Source: Hoylesella buccalis ATCC 35310
GTDB taxonomy: Bacteria > Bacteroidota > Bacteroidia > Bacteroidales > Bacteroidaceae
Length of the DNA: 64,000 bases
Reading direction: 5' to 3'
Assembly: GCF_025151385.1 (NCBI RefSeq)
Contig: NZ_CP102287.1
Coordinates: 3,100,001 to 3,164,000 of the forward strand
Position 1 is the first letter of the stretch. Each line of letters opens with the position of its first letter. Positions 43,364 through 51,342 of this stretch are shown here, piece after piece. Made by a program: the position numbers and the translations under genes. The notes beneath the pieces were generated by a model. The model was not told the DNA's origin. It saw nothing but the letters and a program-made list of their open reading frames with translations, and did no database searches.

Positions 43364-44356
43364 ATGAAAGAAGAAGATTTATCACTTATCAAGCGATATC
43401 CCATCGTGGAGTATCTCGAAAGGAAAGGCATCAAGCCTGTACGTAGGACTGCAGTCTATGCCCTGTATTGTTCACCGCTCAGGGAGGAAACGCATCCGAG
43501 TTTTAAGGTGGACACAGAGAAGAACCTTTGGATAGATTATGGCGAAGGTAAGGGTGGAAGTATCATCGACCTCTGTATGCGTATGGAGGGCTGCACGCTA
43601 TCGGAAGCCATCCATCACTTGGGGCAGAACGCTCCCGATAATACAGTATATAGTTCTCACAAAGACTTCTCACAAAACAATCTCCAACCAACGATGGCTG
43701 CAAACGAGACAAGGAAACTGATAAGTATATCAGACACCCTACCGCCACATTTGCAGGAGTATCTTACAAAGGTACGCTGCATTGATTTGGAAAAGGCAAA
43801 GCCTTTCCTTAAATGTATCAGCTATGAGGTAAGGGGCAGGCGCTATCAATCCATCGGCTTTGCCAATCAATCAGGAGGGCATGAACTTCGGGACAATGGC
43901 ACGTTCAAGGGAACGATAGCTCCGAAGGACATTACTCCTATATTCACCGACAAGATAATAAACCAAATACAGCCAACTTGTGTGTTCGAGGGATTTATGG
44001 ATTTTCTTTCTTTTCTTTCAATGAAAGAAGAAGTAACAAGTGCCTGCCTTGTGCTAAACTCCGTGAGCAATACCGCCAAAGCAATTCGGTATATGAATGC
44101 GCAGGGAATATCTTCCATTCGTACCTTCCTTGATAATGACGATGCAGGGCGGAGGGCTGTTCAAGATTTCATAAAGGCAGGTTTCCATGTTGAGGACATG
44201 AACATACATTACAAAGACTTCAAGGATCTCAACGATTTTCATGTCAGTCGTGTCCGTGAGCGACAGAATCATAAAGAGCAGATACAGGCACACATGTCGG
44301 TTACAGAACAAAATCAAAGCAATAAATCAAAACAAGTCAAACATAAAATGAGATAG
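43364..44356 (+). CDS. DNA primase-like protein (CHC2 and TOPRIM domains)
   Basis: Protein of 330 residues. The N-terminal CHC2-like part (about 1-95) reads YALYCSPLREETHPSFKVD then NLWIDYGEGKGGSIIDLCM. The C-terminal TOPRIM domain has TCVFEGFMDFLSFLS (glutamate, near residue 208) and IRTFLDNDDAGRRAVQDF (DxD, near 250). Zinc-finger cysteines are reduced compared with chromosomal DnaG. The tail is Gln/Lys-rich. The neighbouring P-loop protein could be the partner helicase. It is followed by the DUF3408 gene after 4 bases. Confidence 0.88.
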   Translation: MKEEDLSLIKRYPIVEYLERKGIKPVRRTAVYALYCSPLREETHPSFKVDTEKNLWIDYGEGKGGSIIDLCMRMEGCTLSEAIHHLGQNAPDNTVYSSHKDFSQNNLQPTMAANETRKLISISDTLPPHLQEYLTKVRCIDLEKAKPFLKCISYEVRGRRYQSIGFANQSGGHELRDNGTFKGTIAPKDITPIFTDKIINQIQPTCVFEGFMDFLSFLSMKEEVTSACLVLNSVSNTAKAIRYMNAQGISSIRTFLDNDDAGRRAVQDFIKAGFHVEDMNIHYKDFKDLNDFHVSRVRERQNHKEQIQAHMSVTEQNQSNKSKQVKHKMR

Positions 44357-44360
44357 AGAA

Positions 44361-44831
44361 ATGAAAAAGAAAACAATGATGAATGACAAAGACCTTTCAT
44401 GGTTCTTGGAATGCCAAGATGATAAAATGGACAATGAGGTAATCCCACAGACGGAAGCACAACCCGTTCCTGTGGAGGAAATAACAACGGACGTAGAAAT
44501 AAATGAGGACAGTGTTACTCAAGGAGAAGCGGATATCACTTCTGGGAAATCCGAGCATACACGGCATACTGAGAATATGGCTGTTCAAAGACGCATCAGC
44601 TCCAAAATGAGGAAGAAAACACTCGAAGCCTACAAGCAAGCCTATCTTGTGCCAACCAAACTGTGCAACCGAAAGGCGGTCTATCTGAGCCGAGAAACGC
44701 AGGAGCATGCCGACTTCATCGTGCGCAGGTTAGGCGACAGGGGCAGCAACCTTTCAAGTTTCGTGGAGAACATCGTGCGTCTCCATTTGGAAGAGTACGG
44801 TGAGGACATAGATAAATGGAGGAGATTATAA
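44361..44831 (+). CDS. DUF3408-type protein (mobilization region)
   Basis: Protein of 156 residues with an acidic, disordered N-terminal half (about 1-75) and a conserved C-terminal part. The latter reads KAVYLSRETQEHADFIVRRL then SFVENIVRLHLEEYGEDIDK and WRRL. This C-terminal pattern is that of DUF3408 proteins found beside mob genes in Bacteroidales elements, with a ribbon-helix-helix-like layout. It could bind DNA near the transfer origin. It follows the primase gene by 4 bases. Confidence 0.78.
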   Translation: MKKKTMMNDKDLSWFLECQDDKMDNEVIPQTEAQPVPVEEITTDVEINEDSVTQGEADITSGKSEHTRHTENMAVQRRISSKMRKKTLEAYKQAYLVPTKLCNRKAVYLSRETQEHADFIVRRLGDRGSNLSSFVENIVRLHLEEYGEDIDKWRRL

Positions 44832-45048
44832 ATCACAGGAAAAGGGTCGAGGACTTTTGGGAAAAGGGGCTATTATTCCACTCAAAACTCTCAATCCTTT
44901 TTTAGAGAACATAGCAACAGAAATTTGTCAAACATACTGAATGATGAGAACACCACGAACACAGTTAAACACGGAATGCACAGCATTCACTTTCAAGCAG
45001 CAAAACGCCTTGTGCGTAAACGTTTCGTTAGCTGATAATGCAAGACGT

Positions 45049-45068
45049 CAGTTTGTACCCACAAACTG
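45049..45068. other. Inverted repeat in the mob spacer, candidate oriT part
   Basis: Perfect 8-bp arms CAGTTTGT/ACAAACTG with loop ACCC, in the 420-base spacer between DUF3408 and mobC. Placement just upstream of the MobC/relaxase genes is where transfer origins usually lie. The nick site itself cannot be read. Confidence 0.35.
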
Positions 45069-45192
45069 CTCTTGCTCCCTCGTCAGACTGTCGGGGAGAT
45101 TAGACCGTAATCACTACGTTCTCATCGGTCAGCATTCAGAAATTAAGCAACAACAAATCATCTATAATGATTAACTCTTAAAGGAAACTTAT

Positions 45193-45255
45193 ATGAATAG
45201 ATACAAGGAAAAGCTGCCCGATGGCAGTCAAAGGATAAGGAAGAACAGCGGATGA
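45193..45255 (+). CDS. Short ORF of 20 residues coupled to mobC
   Basis: The frame MNRYKEKLPDGSQRIRKNSG ends in a TGA that overlaps the mobC ATG (ATGA). An AAGGAAA stretch lies upstream at 45180. It may be a translational-coupling leader, or the original start of a longer MobC. Expression is unproven. Confidence 0.35.
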   Translation: MNRYKEKLPDGSQRIRKNSG

Positions 45256-45617
45256 ACAAGACAGAGTTCATCAAGATAAGATGCACCTTAGAGGAGAAGC
45301 ATCGTATCAAGTCAAAAGCGGAAAGTACAGGGCGGAAGTTCTCAGAGTACTGCCGTGAGATACTCCTTAACGGAGAAGTAACAGCTGTTCCCAAGATGAC
45401 AGACAATGAGAGGGAAGCCATTGCCATTCTTCAACATACAGGAAGGTTCTACGGGCAGGTTTCCAATCTCATCAAGCTCAAGGACGAGGATTGGCTACAT
45501 ATCACCAAGAACCTTTCGCTATGTGCCAAAGAGGCATTTAAGCGGTTTTACGACCCGCATTTTCGTGTGGATGATGAGGTATATAAGGTCTTAAATCTAA
45601 CAAGAAATGATAGGTAA
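45252..45617 (+). CDS. mobC: Plasmid mobilization relaxosome protein, MobC family
   Basis: Relaxosome accessory protein of 121 residues. It has an N-terminal ribbon-helix-helix-like part (EFIKIRCTLEEKHRIKSKAE, then GRKFSEYCREILLNG). The MobC core follows: AIAILQHTGRFYGQVSNLIK at about residues 57-76. It should help open the transfer origin for the relaxase. Its stop overlaps the relaxase start by 11 bases, as is usual for mobC-mobA pairs. Confidence 0.87.
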   Translation: MNKTEFIKIRCTLEEKHRIKSKAESTGRKFSEYCREILLNGEVTAVPKMTDNEREAIAILQHTGRFYGQVSNLIKLKDEDWLHITKNLSLCAKEAFKRFYDPHFRVDDEVYKVLNLTRNDR

Positions 45618-46191
45618 ATGCAAGGCGATAGCGCACGGAAGCACAGCTTTGGACTATATTTTCAGGGAAGGCAAACTCGGTAGTCGGCTTGCATTCCACA
45701 ATCTTTGCAGCAGAGATCCAAAGACAATCTATGAGGAAATGAAAGTAGTCAGCGATTACAACAGCCGTTGCAGGAACAAGTTTCTCCGTATCGAAATCGG
45801 CATCGCACCGCAGGACGAGAAAAAGCTGTCTGTGTCCGAATATATGTGGATAGCACATTTGTTTGCCAAGCGAATGGGACTTGACAACCACCAATGGGTG
45901 GCAGTAACGCACAAGGACACCGATAATAGACACATTCACATAATTGCTAACCGTATCAGTCTGTATGGAGAAGTCTATGATACCACCTTTGTGAGCAATA
46001 GGGCTGCAAGGGTGGCAGAGGAAATCAGCAGGGAGAAAGGCTTGACCATTGCAAAAGAGGTCAAGGCAGAAAGGAAACACCAAAAGGAAAAAGCCAGCCC
46101 TACAAGAGAGCAAACAAAGCAGCAGGTGCAGAAGATTTGCTACACCTTGCTTGACAAGTACAAAGGAACAGGCGTCAAGGGGCATTCCTGA
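45607..46191 (+). pseudogene. Relaxase, N-terminal part, cut by IS insertion
   Basis: The first 194 residues of a Bacteroidales relaxase/mobilization nuclease. The N-terminal motif I region is MIGKCKAIAHGSTALDYIFR and motif III is HKDTDNRHIHIIANRI (the metal-binding histidines). The frame ends in a stop created by the end of the inserted element at 46189. The missing C-terminal part is at 49594-50073. Joining 45607-46188 to 49594-50073 restores a protein of about 353 residues. As it stands the product lacks its C-terminal half; the endonuclease motifs are present, so partial activity cannot be excluded. Confidence 0.85.
45819..46188 (+). repeat. 370-bp direct repeat, left copy (relaxase segment)
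   Basis: This stretch is identical as far as I compared to 49224-49593, offset 3405 bases, and flanks the inserted element. A base or two at each end is ambiguous because the element ends share them. It corresponds to relaxase codons 71-194. Confidence 0.9.
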
Positions 46192-46196
46192 CTTCG

Positions 46197-46527
46197 TCAT
46201 CGTGTCACCCAAAAATCTTCGTCAAAGAGTTTAGCTATTCTCTGATGTCTTGCCATCAGCATAGTCTGCGTATAAACCTCCTTGTTCAGAGGTAGCTTGA
46301 TTTGTATCGTTGTAATGGTCTTTGCCAATGCAAGCACCTTGTCTATGCTCATCTTAATCTCTGAGACTTTCAACATACGCTCCAATTCCTTGTATACTTT
46401 CAAAGCCACGAAGCAGATGCATATATGAGCCTCGATTCGTTTGCGCGTAAAGTGAAACATGGGACGTATCTCTATCTTTGATTTGGCTATGCGGAAGGCT
46501 CGTTCCACATGCCAAAGGTTGTGATAT
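46197..46527 (-). pseudogene. IS1634-type transposase, C-terminal fragment
   Basis: The frame on the minus strand reads YHNLWHVERAFRIAKSKIEI then RPMFHFTRKRIEAHICICFV. This is the conserved C-terminal block of IS1634 transposases with the catalytic glutamate. It continues the N-terminal fragment (47895-49119) across the IS4-family insertion: the target duplication reads through as DIYTA then YHNLWH. It is not translated on its own because it lacks a start. Confidence 0.8.
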
Positions 46528-46536
46528 GCCGTGTAT
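46528..46536. repeat. 9-bp target site duplication, left (GCCGTGTAT)
   Basis: GCCGTGTAT directly abuts the left end of the IS4-family element and is repeated at 47895-47903 directly after its right end. Confidence 0.92.
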
Positions 46537-47894
46537 CACTACTGTCCACGAAAACCCTTTAACATTTCAAAAAGTAACAAATTGATAGTTACCCATCAAA
46601 ATTGAGGCAGAGCTGCAGGTTTTTTCCTTCAGTAAATTCTTCCTCTTTCTGTTCAATGAGCAAGTCACACAATGGCATTTTTGTCAACAATGCCGTGCTT
46701 AAAATTCTTAGAACATCATAGGTTTGAAGCTTTAGCCCCATACATTCTTGTACGATAACGACAAGACAATATGCAATGATAGCTGCATAGATTTGTATTT
46801 TTACAGCATTCTCCGAGGTTCCATAAAACTCTTTGATGCGCAGATGTTGCTTCAGCCATTTGAAGAACAGTTCTACTCTCCATCTGTATTTGTAAAGCAT
46901 AGCAACCTGTTCCGCTGTAATTTCAAAATTGTTCGTGTAAAATACAAATGTCCTATTACCATCATAGTCATAGAATACCACTCGTCGAAGTTTATTTGGA
47001 TATTGCTTCTTAGTCTTGTATCCCTTGAAACGTATAATTTGGTCAGCCATAATTCCAGATGAAGGGTTGTTGTATTCTTTATCCTCTATGACCTCAAACG
47101 GCATTTTATGCTTCTCTCTCACGACAAAGTAAGCTTCTGCTCCTTCTATTATATAAAGTTTCCTAGTTGCCATATACGCTCTGTCAAATATATAGAAACT
47201 CTCTTTCTCATAGGGAATTAGCTCCATCACTTGAGAATCGTGAACTGAAGCGTCTGTAATGACAGAAAATGTCGGAATGTCTGTCTTCACGTCATACAGT
47301 TCATGCAATTTCACTCCTCCTTTCCCATGATGCAGTTTAGTCCACCAGTATACAGAAAGGCACAATGATATTGTTGAGGAGTCAAACGCATAGACATTGT
47401 TCGATATGAAGAAGTCCTTGACGACTCCTCGTTTCTCTCTTGCTATGGAAACCATCTTGTCTGCAAACTCTTGGAATATCTTGACTTCGCGTATTTCATT
47501 GGCCTTGCTCAAATTGCTTCTACTGACATTCTTTCCAAAACCAAGATGGTGGAACGCTGACTTGAACGGAGTGATGGTTACAATAAGGTCTCGTAATCCC
47601 TCACGATTAGACAACTGACCAAATAGAAGAACCATCAGATGATTCCAACAAGTGAAACTCTTCACATATTTATTACCTTCATACTTTTTTATCAACCATT
47701 TGAAATGGTCTGTCGGCAGAAAGTCGCACAGCTGTGAAAATACGTATCGACCTTTGTTCATAAGTATCTGCTTTCAAATTGTAATTTGTGGCAAAGATAC
47801 TCTTTTCAAAAGTAGGGAGTCTATTTTATCTCCTACAAGCTTGTATTTATAGGCGTTTCAAGAGATTATTAAAAGATTTTCGTGGACAGTAGTG
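46537..47894 (-). mobile_element. IS4-family insertion sequence, complete (1358 bp)
   Basis: Terminal inverted repeats CACTACTGTCCACGAAAA / TTTTCGTGGACAGTAGTG are perfect over 18 bases. A 9-bp target duplication flanks it and one intact transposase is encoded on the minus strand. It is inserted into the transposase gene of the surrounding IS1634-like element. Sharp ends and an open transposase suggest recent arrival. Confidence 0.92.
46589..47761 (-). CDS. IS4-family transposase (DUF4372 N-terminus)
   Basis: DDE transposase of 390 residues. The N-terminal DUF4372-type segment begins MNKGRYVFSQLCDFLPTDHF. The catalytic aspartates are in VYAFDSSTISL (near residue 125) and FYIFDRAYMATR (near 190), and the glutamate is in the YKYRWRVELFFKWLKQHL signature near 295. 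A C-terminal hydrophobic stretch follows. The gene is intact and ends 52 bases inside the left end of the element. Confidence 0.92.
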   Translation of the reverse strand: MNKGRYVFSQLCDFLPTDHFKWLIKKYEGNKYVKSFTCWNHLMVLLFGQLSNREGLRDLIVTITPFKSAFHHLGFGKNVSRSNLSKANEIREVKIFQEFADKMVSIAREKRGVVKDFFISNNVYAFDSSTISLCLSVYWWTKLHHGKGGVKLHELYDVKTDIPTFSVITDASVHDSQVMELIPYEKESFYIFDRAYMATRKLYIIEGAEAYFVVREKHKMPFEVIEDKEYNNPSSGIMADQIIRFKGYKTKKQYPNKLRRVVFYDYDGNRTFVFYTNNFEITAEQVAMLYKYRWRVELFFKWLKQHLRIKEFYGTSENAVKIQIYAAIIAYCLVVIVQECMGLKLQTYDVLRILSTALLTKMPLCDLLIEQKEEEFTEGKNLQLCLNFDG

Positions 47895-49119
47895 GCCGTG
47901 TATATGTCCTGTATTGGTATATCCGTATTGGTGAGATATCCCTTTAGGCCGTCCCATTTGGAGTCGTCGGCAACACGGTCATAATTGATGGCGACTTTCA
48001 CTTCACCATCCATGGATAAGAACTTATTGTAACCTCTCTTGTTGATGTTGCCTTTCGTGAGCGCACCATGCTTGTAAGCCTTTTCCAACCTGCGTATTCC
48101 CTTTTCCCGGTTATAGGCATCTTTCTTAGCACGGTCATCTGTATAGCCGACCAAGAGACGACGTCCGCCTCCTTTGTCATATTCAACCATCTGGCAGTCG
48201 CGCTTGGGCTGTTCCAGTATCCAGTTCTTGACCTCTTGACTTTCATTCTTTATCTTCGCACCTATTATATACTTGTAGCCGTGCGATTCAAGTTCCGCTA
48301 TGTTGGCATTGTTCATCAGACCAGAATCTGCCACTACAACGAAGTTTTCCAATCCGTATTTGCTTACAAACTCGTTTATCGTCGGCAGCATCGTATGACC
48401 CTCATATTTGTTGCCTTCATGGATGCAATAGGCAAGCGGATAGCCACCAAGGCTGACAAGCAGTCCAAGTATGATTTGAGGATTACTGTGACGTCCCTCT
48501 TTCGAGAAACCTGTCTTGCGTAATTCGTCCTCATAATCCGCTTCAAAGTAAAGTGTGGTAACATCATAGAATAACACACCGATATTTCCACCGAACAGTT
48601 TAGCTGTATGTTGCACGCTTATGTCCTGTACGATTTCGTGCTGATGGTCGCTAAGCTTGTCAAGATAGCGATAGATTTTTGAGAGATCCATATCTTCGTC
48701 AAAGTGGTTTTTAAGGTATTCCACCGTGGCAGCTTTGCTTGTTGGATATGCCAAACGAGCCTTAACAAGCTTGCGGAATACATCATCGTCAATCCGATTG
48801 AAACCAATCCTGTCAAACGTGCGGTCTAATATCAAGTCGCATCCGTTGAGAAAGATATTGCTGACATTGGACAGGACACGGCGGACTTCTTCACGCTCAT
48901 GGTCACAGGCCTCACGTTCCTCGCCGAATAGATCAAGCTGGGGCTGGCGGCGTGAATTCTCTCTGGAAATCCATTCTTTTGCTTCAATGACAAGATTTTC
49001 AACCTCACCTTCATTATAGGCTACTCCAATTGTGGCAAGTTCCTTCATTTTGCCTCCAATTTTCTCAACAACGATAACTCCGATATTGCCAGATGGATAT
49101 TTCTTTTGCGGACAAACAT
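47895..49119 (-). pseudogene. IS1634-type transposase, N-terminal and central part, broken
   Basis: An open frame from 49048 (MKELATIGVAYNEGEVENLV) carries the IS1634 landmarks VLFYDVTTLYFEADYED (first aspartate), NFVVVADSGLMNNANI (second) and RGYNKFLSMDGEVKVAINYD. It runs into the IS4-family element at 47894. The likely original start is the ATG at 49119 (MFVRK), but one base is missing in the A-run at 49104-49107, putting codons 1-5 out of frame with KKYPSGNIGVIVVEK. The transposase is therefore inactivated twice. TATCTTTG on the minus strand (49159-49166) was its probable promoter. Confidence 0.8.
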
Positions 49120-49158
49120 AGTTAAAATATCTTTCGTGTCACCCAATATTAGATGACA

Positions 49159-49166
49159 CAAAGATA
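49159..49166 (-). promoter_or_regulatory. -7 promoter element of the IS1634-like transposase
   Basis: The minus strand reads TATCTTTG, 40 bases upstream of the presumed ATG at 49119. A hairpin GTGTCA/TGACAC lies between, at 49136-49159. Confidence 0.5.
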
Positions 49167-49206
49167 CAAAATAGTGTTTATCAACCAGTTATAAAATACA
49201 TGTTTT

Positions 49207-50073
49207 TTGAGTGACGAAGTCAGGAAAAAGCTGTCTGTGTCCGAATATATGTGGATAGCACATTTGTTTGCCAAGCGAATGGGACTTGACAACCACCAAT
49301 GGGTGGCAGTAACGCACAAGGACACCGATAATAGACACATTCACATAATTGCTAACCGTATCAGTCTGTATGGAGAAGTCTATGATACCACCTTTGTGAG
49401 CAATAGGGCTGCAAGGGTGGCAGAGGAAATCAGCAGGGAGAAAGGCTTGACCATTGCAAAAGAGGTCAAGGCAGAAAGGAAACACCAAAAGGAAAAAGCC
49501 AGCCCTACAAGAGAGCAAACAAAGCAGCAGGTGCAGAAGATTTGCTACACCTTGCTTGACAAGTACAAAGGAACAGGCGTCAAGGGGCATTCCATGTTCC
49601 TTTATGAATTGAACAAAAACGGCATTACCATAGAGCGTATGAAGAACAAGCAGGGCAAGGTATATGGCTTGAAGTTCTCATACGCAGGGCAATCCTTCAA
49701 GGCTTCCGAAATCGGCAGGGAGTTCGGCTACCATTCCTTGCAGAAGAACTTTGAAACAACCAACAAGGAAGAATCAAGGAAACCACATCTAACAGTACAA
49801 GAGCCGACAGAAAAGAGAGAACAATCTGATACAGGCTACCAACTTGTACCTCCAAGCCGCTCCTCAATTTCACGAGACAATGACACACCACAAGTGCAGA
49901 GTCCTATTAGTACAGTGGCAGACACCATCGTTAGCGCAGCCGATGAAGTTGTGGAAGGGTTAGGCGATTTGATTACACCAAGTACACTAGGCTATGACTT
50001 AACCGAAGCTGCATGGCAGCGCAAACTCAGATACCAAGCTAACAGAAAGAAGAAACGTGGAAGGGGAATATAA
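49207..50073 (+). pseudogene. Relaxase, C-terminal part, lacking N-terminus
   Basis: An open frame of 288 residues that starts within the IS end (MSDEVR) and fuses to relaxase codons from KKLSVSEYMWIAHLF onwards. It keeps the histidine motif HKDTDNRHIHIIANRI and the C-terminal part (FLYELNKNGITIERMKNKQG ... RKKKRGRGI) but lacks the N-terminal motif with the presumed catalytic tyrosine. It is unlikely to nick DNA alone. Confidence 0.85.
49224..49593 (+). repeat. 370-bp direct repeat, right copy (relaxase segment)
   Basis: Copy of 45819-46188, flanking the IS1634-like element on its right. Codons run in frame into the intact C-terminal part of the relaxase. Confidence 0.9.
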
Positions 50074-50119
50074 ACATAGCAGCATACAAAAAGTGCAGAA
50101 TAAAGAATATCTCATCAAA

Positions 50120-50174
50120 AACGCTTGTTATTCGGTAACAAAGTATTATCTTTGCAAACGGAATAACAAGCGTT
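50120..50174 (+). promoter_or_regulatory. Promoter enclosed by a perfect 14-bp inverted repeat at the right end of the element
   Basis: Arms AACGCTTGTTATTC (50120-50133) and GAATAACAAGCGTT (50161-50174) flank TATCTTTG (50147-50154). TTG at 50125-50127 is a plausible -33 with 19 bases between. No ORF of note follows for 600 bases. It resembles the integrase promoter at 33599-33640, which is also wrapped in an AACGCTT-type inverted repeat. Confidence 0.55.
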
Positions 50175-50706
50175 CTTTGTTAGGCAGAAAACAGCGAAGC
50201 CAAGTAGCTCGCTCGTTTCCAAATCGTTACCTGTTTAGTTTCACTAACAATGTAACTTCTTTATTTTCAGATAGATATATTTTTATAATTATCTTATGCT
50301 ACAATTTACATCCTATTGGAGGTCTTTTTTGCACCAAAAAAGGAATTTTTGTCCCAAACACGATACTTTTTGATTTCGATTTAGGTTTCAAAATCATATA
50401 AGGTGCTAATAATCAAATAGATAATCAAACTTGCCCATAATGAGCTTATTTTCACCCGCAGAGTAAGTTGATTGAAAAAACGCCCAGCATTTGTGTTAAA
50501 AAAACGTTGTGCCATACGAGATATCACTGATAAAACGTTCCGTTTGTTTAGAAACAATAAGCGCCTTTTTTTCTTGAAAGTGCCGTGTGAATTGAGCCGT
50601 CTTTTCAACATGCTGCCGCTATGATTTAGAGGTAGGCGATGGGGAATATACAGGTATTTTCCCCAACAAGGTAGGAAAAACCCTACGCAGCAATAGTGAA
50701 AACATC
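50175..50706. other. Gene-poor right flank of the element
   Basis: No supported gene. It contains GTTACC at 50226-50231, copy D of the TATTGG repeat (ACAATTTACATCCTATTGGA at 50310-50329), and A/T-rich sequence. The right boundary of the mobilizable element should lie in or just before this stretch. Confidence 0.4.
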
Positions 50707-50738
50707 TTTGGATATACTGAATCTATTGTGTATTTTTG
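50707..50738 (+). promoter_or_regulatory. Promoter of small lipoprotein gene
   Basis: TTTG (50707-50710), 20 bases, TATTTTTG (50731-50738). It is 37 bases upstream of the ATG at 50776. Confidence 0.7.
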
Positions 50739-50775
50739 CAATAGATAAAATTATGAAACTTTAAAATATACGACG

Positions 50776-51306
50776 ATGAAAAAGATGATGAAATTATTAC
50801 CTATCGTGTTTATGGCACTCTTCACGATCAGCGTTACCTCATGTAGCGACGACAATGATTATTATTATGAAGACCCTTACGATAACTCTCAGGACGTGCT
50901 GTATGAGATGGCACAGACCCTGCGTGGACATTGGACGGGAAAGACGGCTGCTCGCTTTAGAGTTCAAAATGGACAGTTGCGGGAAGAGGTGTACGACACC
51001 GACATAGAATTTGATATGTACGATTCCAACTCGCGCAGTGGTCGTGGCCGTCAGGTGGATTATTTCAATGGGGAAGTGGCTTACGATAGAACGTTCTCTT
51101 GGGCAATCGATTCTCGCTCAGGTGACATCATTATTACCTATGATGGTGAAAATGGGAAGAAATTCCAGATGATCATTGATTATGACGACATGAAACTCGA
51201 TGATCACACGTTCTCTGGTGTGATGGTTGGCGATGGCGAGTCGGATGAGTTTGCCTACAAGCGCTACACTTATGCCAAGAAGGTGACGATGGATTTTGAG
51301 GAGTGA
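50776..51306 (+). CDS. Hypothetical lipoprotein, 176 residues
   Basis: Exported protein with signal peptide (MKKMMKLLPIVFMALFTISV, lipobox TSCS at residue 23). After an acidic, tyrosine-rich linker (DDNDYYYEDPYDNSQDVLYE) comes a beta-rich domain (about 48-170) that starts LRGHWTGKTAARF. It looks like the small beta-barrel (lipocalin-like) lipoproteins common in Bacteroidales. No catalytic motif is seen. It is convergent with the endonuclease gene. Confidence 0.8.
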   Translation: MKKMMKLLPIVFMALFTISVTSCSDDNDYYYEDPYDNSQDVLYEMAQTLRGHWTGKTAARFRVQNGQLREEVYDTDIEFDMYDSNSRSGRGRQVDYFNGEVAYDRTFSWAIDSRSGDIIITYDGENGKKFQMIIDYDDMKLDDHTFSGVMVGDGESDEFAYKRYTYAKKVTMDFEE

Positions 51307-51342
51307 TGAAGTTGAGCCGGGGTCGGTTGCCGTCGCTGATGA

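Larger units (their letters stand above)
46189..49223 (-). mobile_element. IS1634-like insertion sequence, interrupted by an IS4-family element
   Basis: The ends form an inverted repeat TGACTTCGTCA / TGACGAAGTCA. Inside lies an IS1634-type transposase on the minus strand, split by the element at 46537-47894. Without that second element it would be about 1670 bases. IS1634 and IS1549 relatives are known for unusually long target duplications, matching the 370-bp flanking repeat here. Confidence 0.8.
33421..50231. mobile_element. Integrative mobilizable element of Bacteroidales type (ends not resolved)
   Basis: This region carries tandem tyrosine recombinases at its left, decayed cargo, two excisionase-like HTH genes, VapE-type helicase, primase, DUF3408, MobC and relaxase genes. 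It is flanked by core genes (aroB; lipoprotein and rpmE2). No conjugation pore genes are present, so it would depend on a helper. GTTACC motifs cluster near both ends (33482-33538; 50134-50231). The exact att sites could not be fixed: candidate direct repeats are ACGGAATAA (33412-33420 and 50158-50166) and CAATTTACATnCTATTG outside. The relaxase is disrupted, so it looks immobile at present. Confidence 0.8.

Noticed and set aside
44941..45174. 77-residue ORF in the mob spacer
   Set aside because: Composition is unlike a protein domain, it lacks a clear ribosome-binding site and it covers the candidate oriT repeat.
49207..50073. Independent second relaxase gene
   Set aside because: Its first codons come from the IS end and the rest duplicates or continues the split relaxase, so it is a fragment, not a separate gene.
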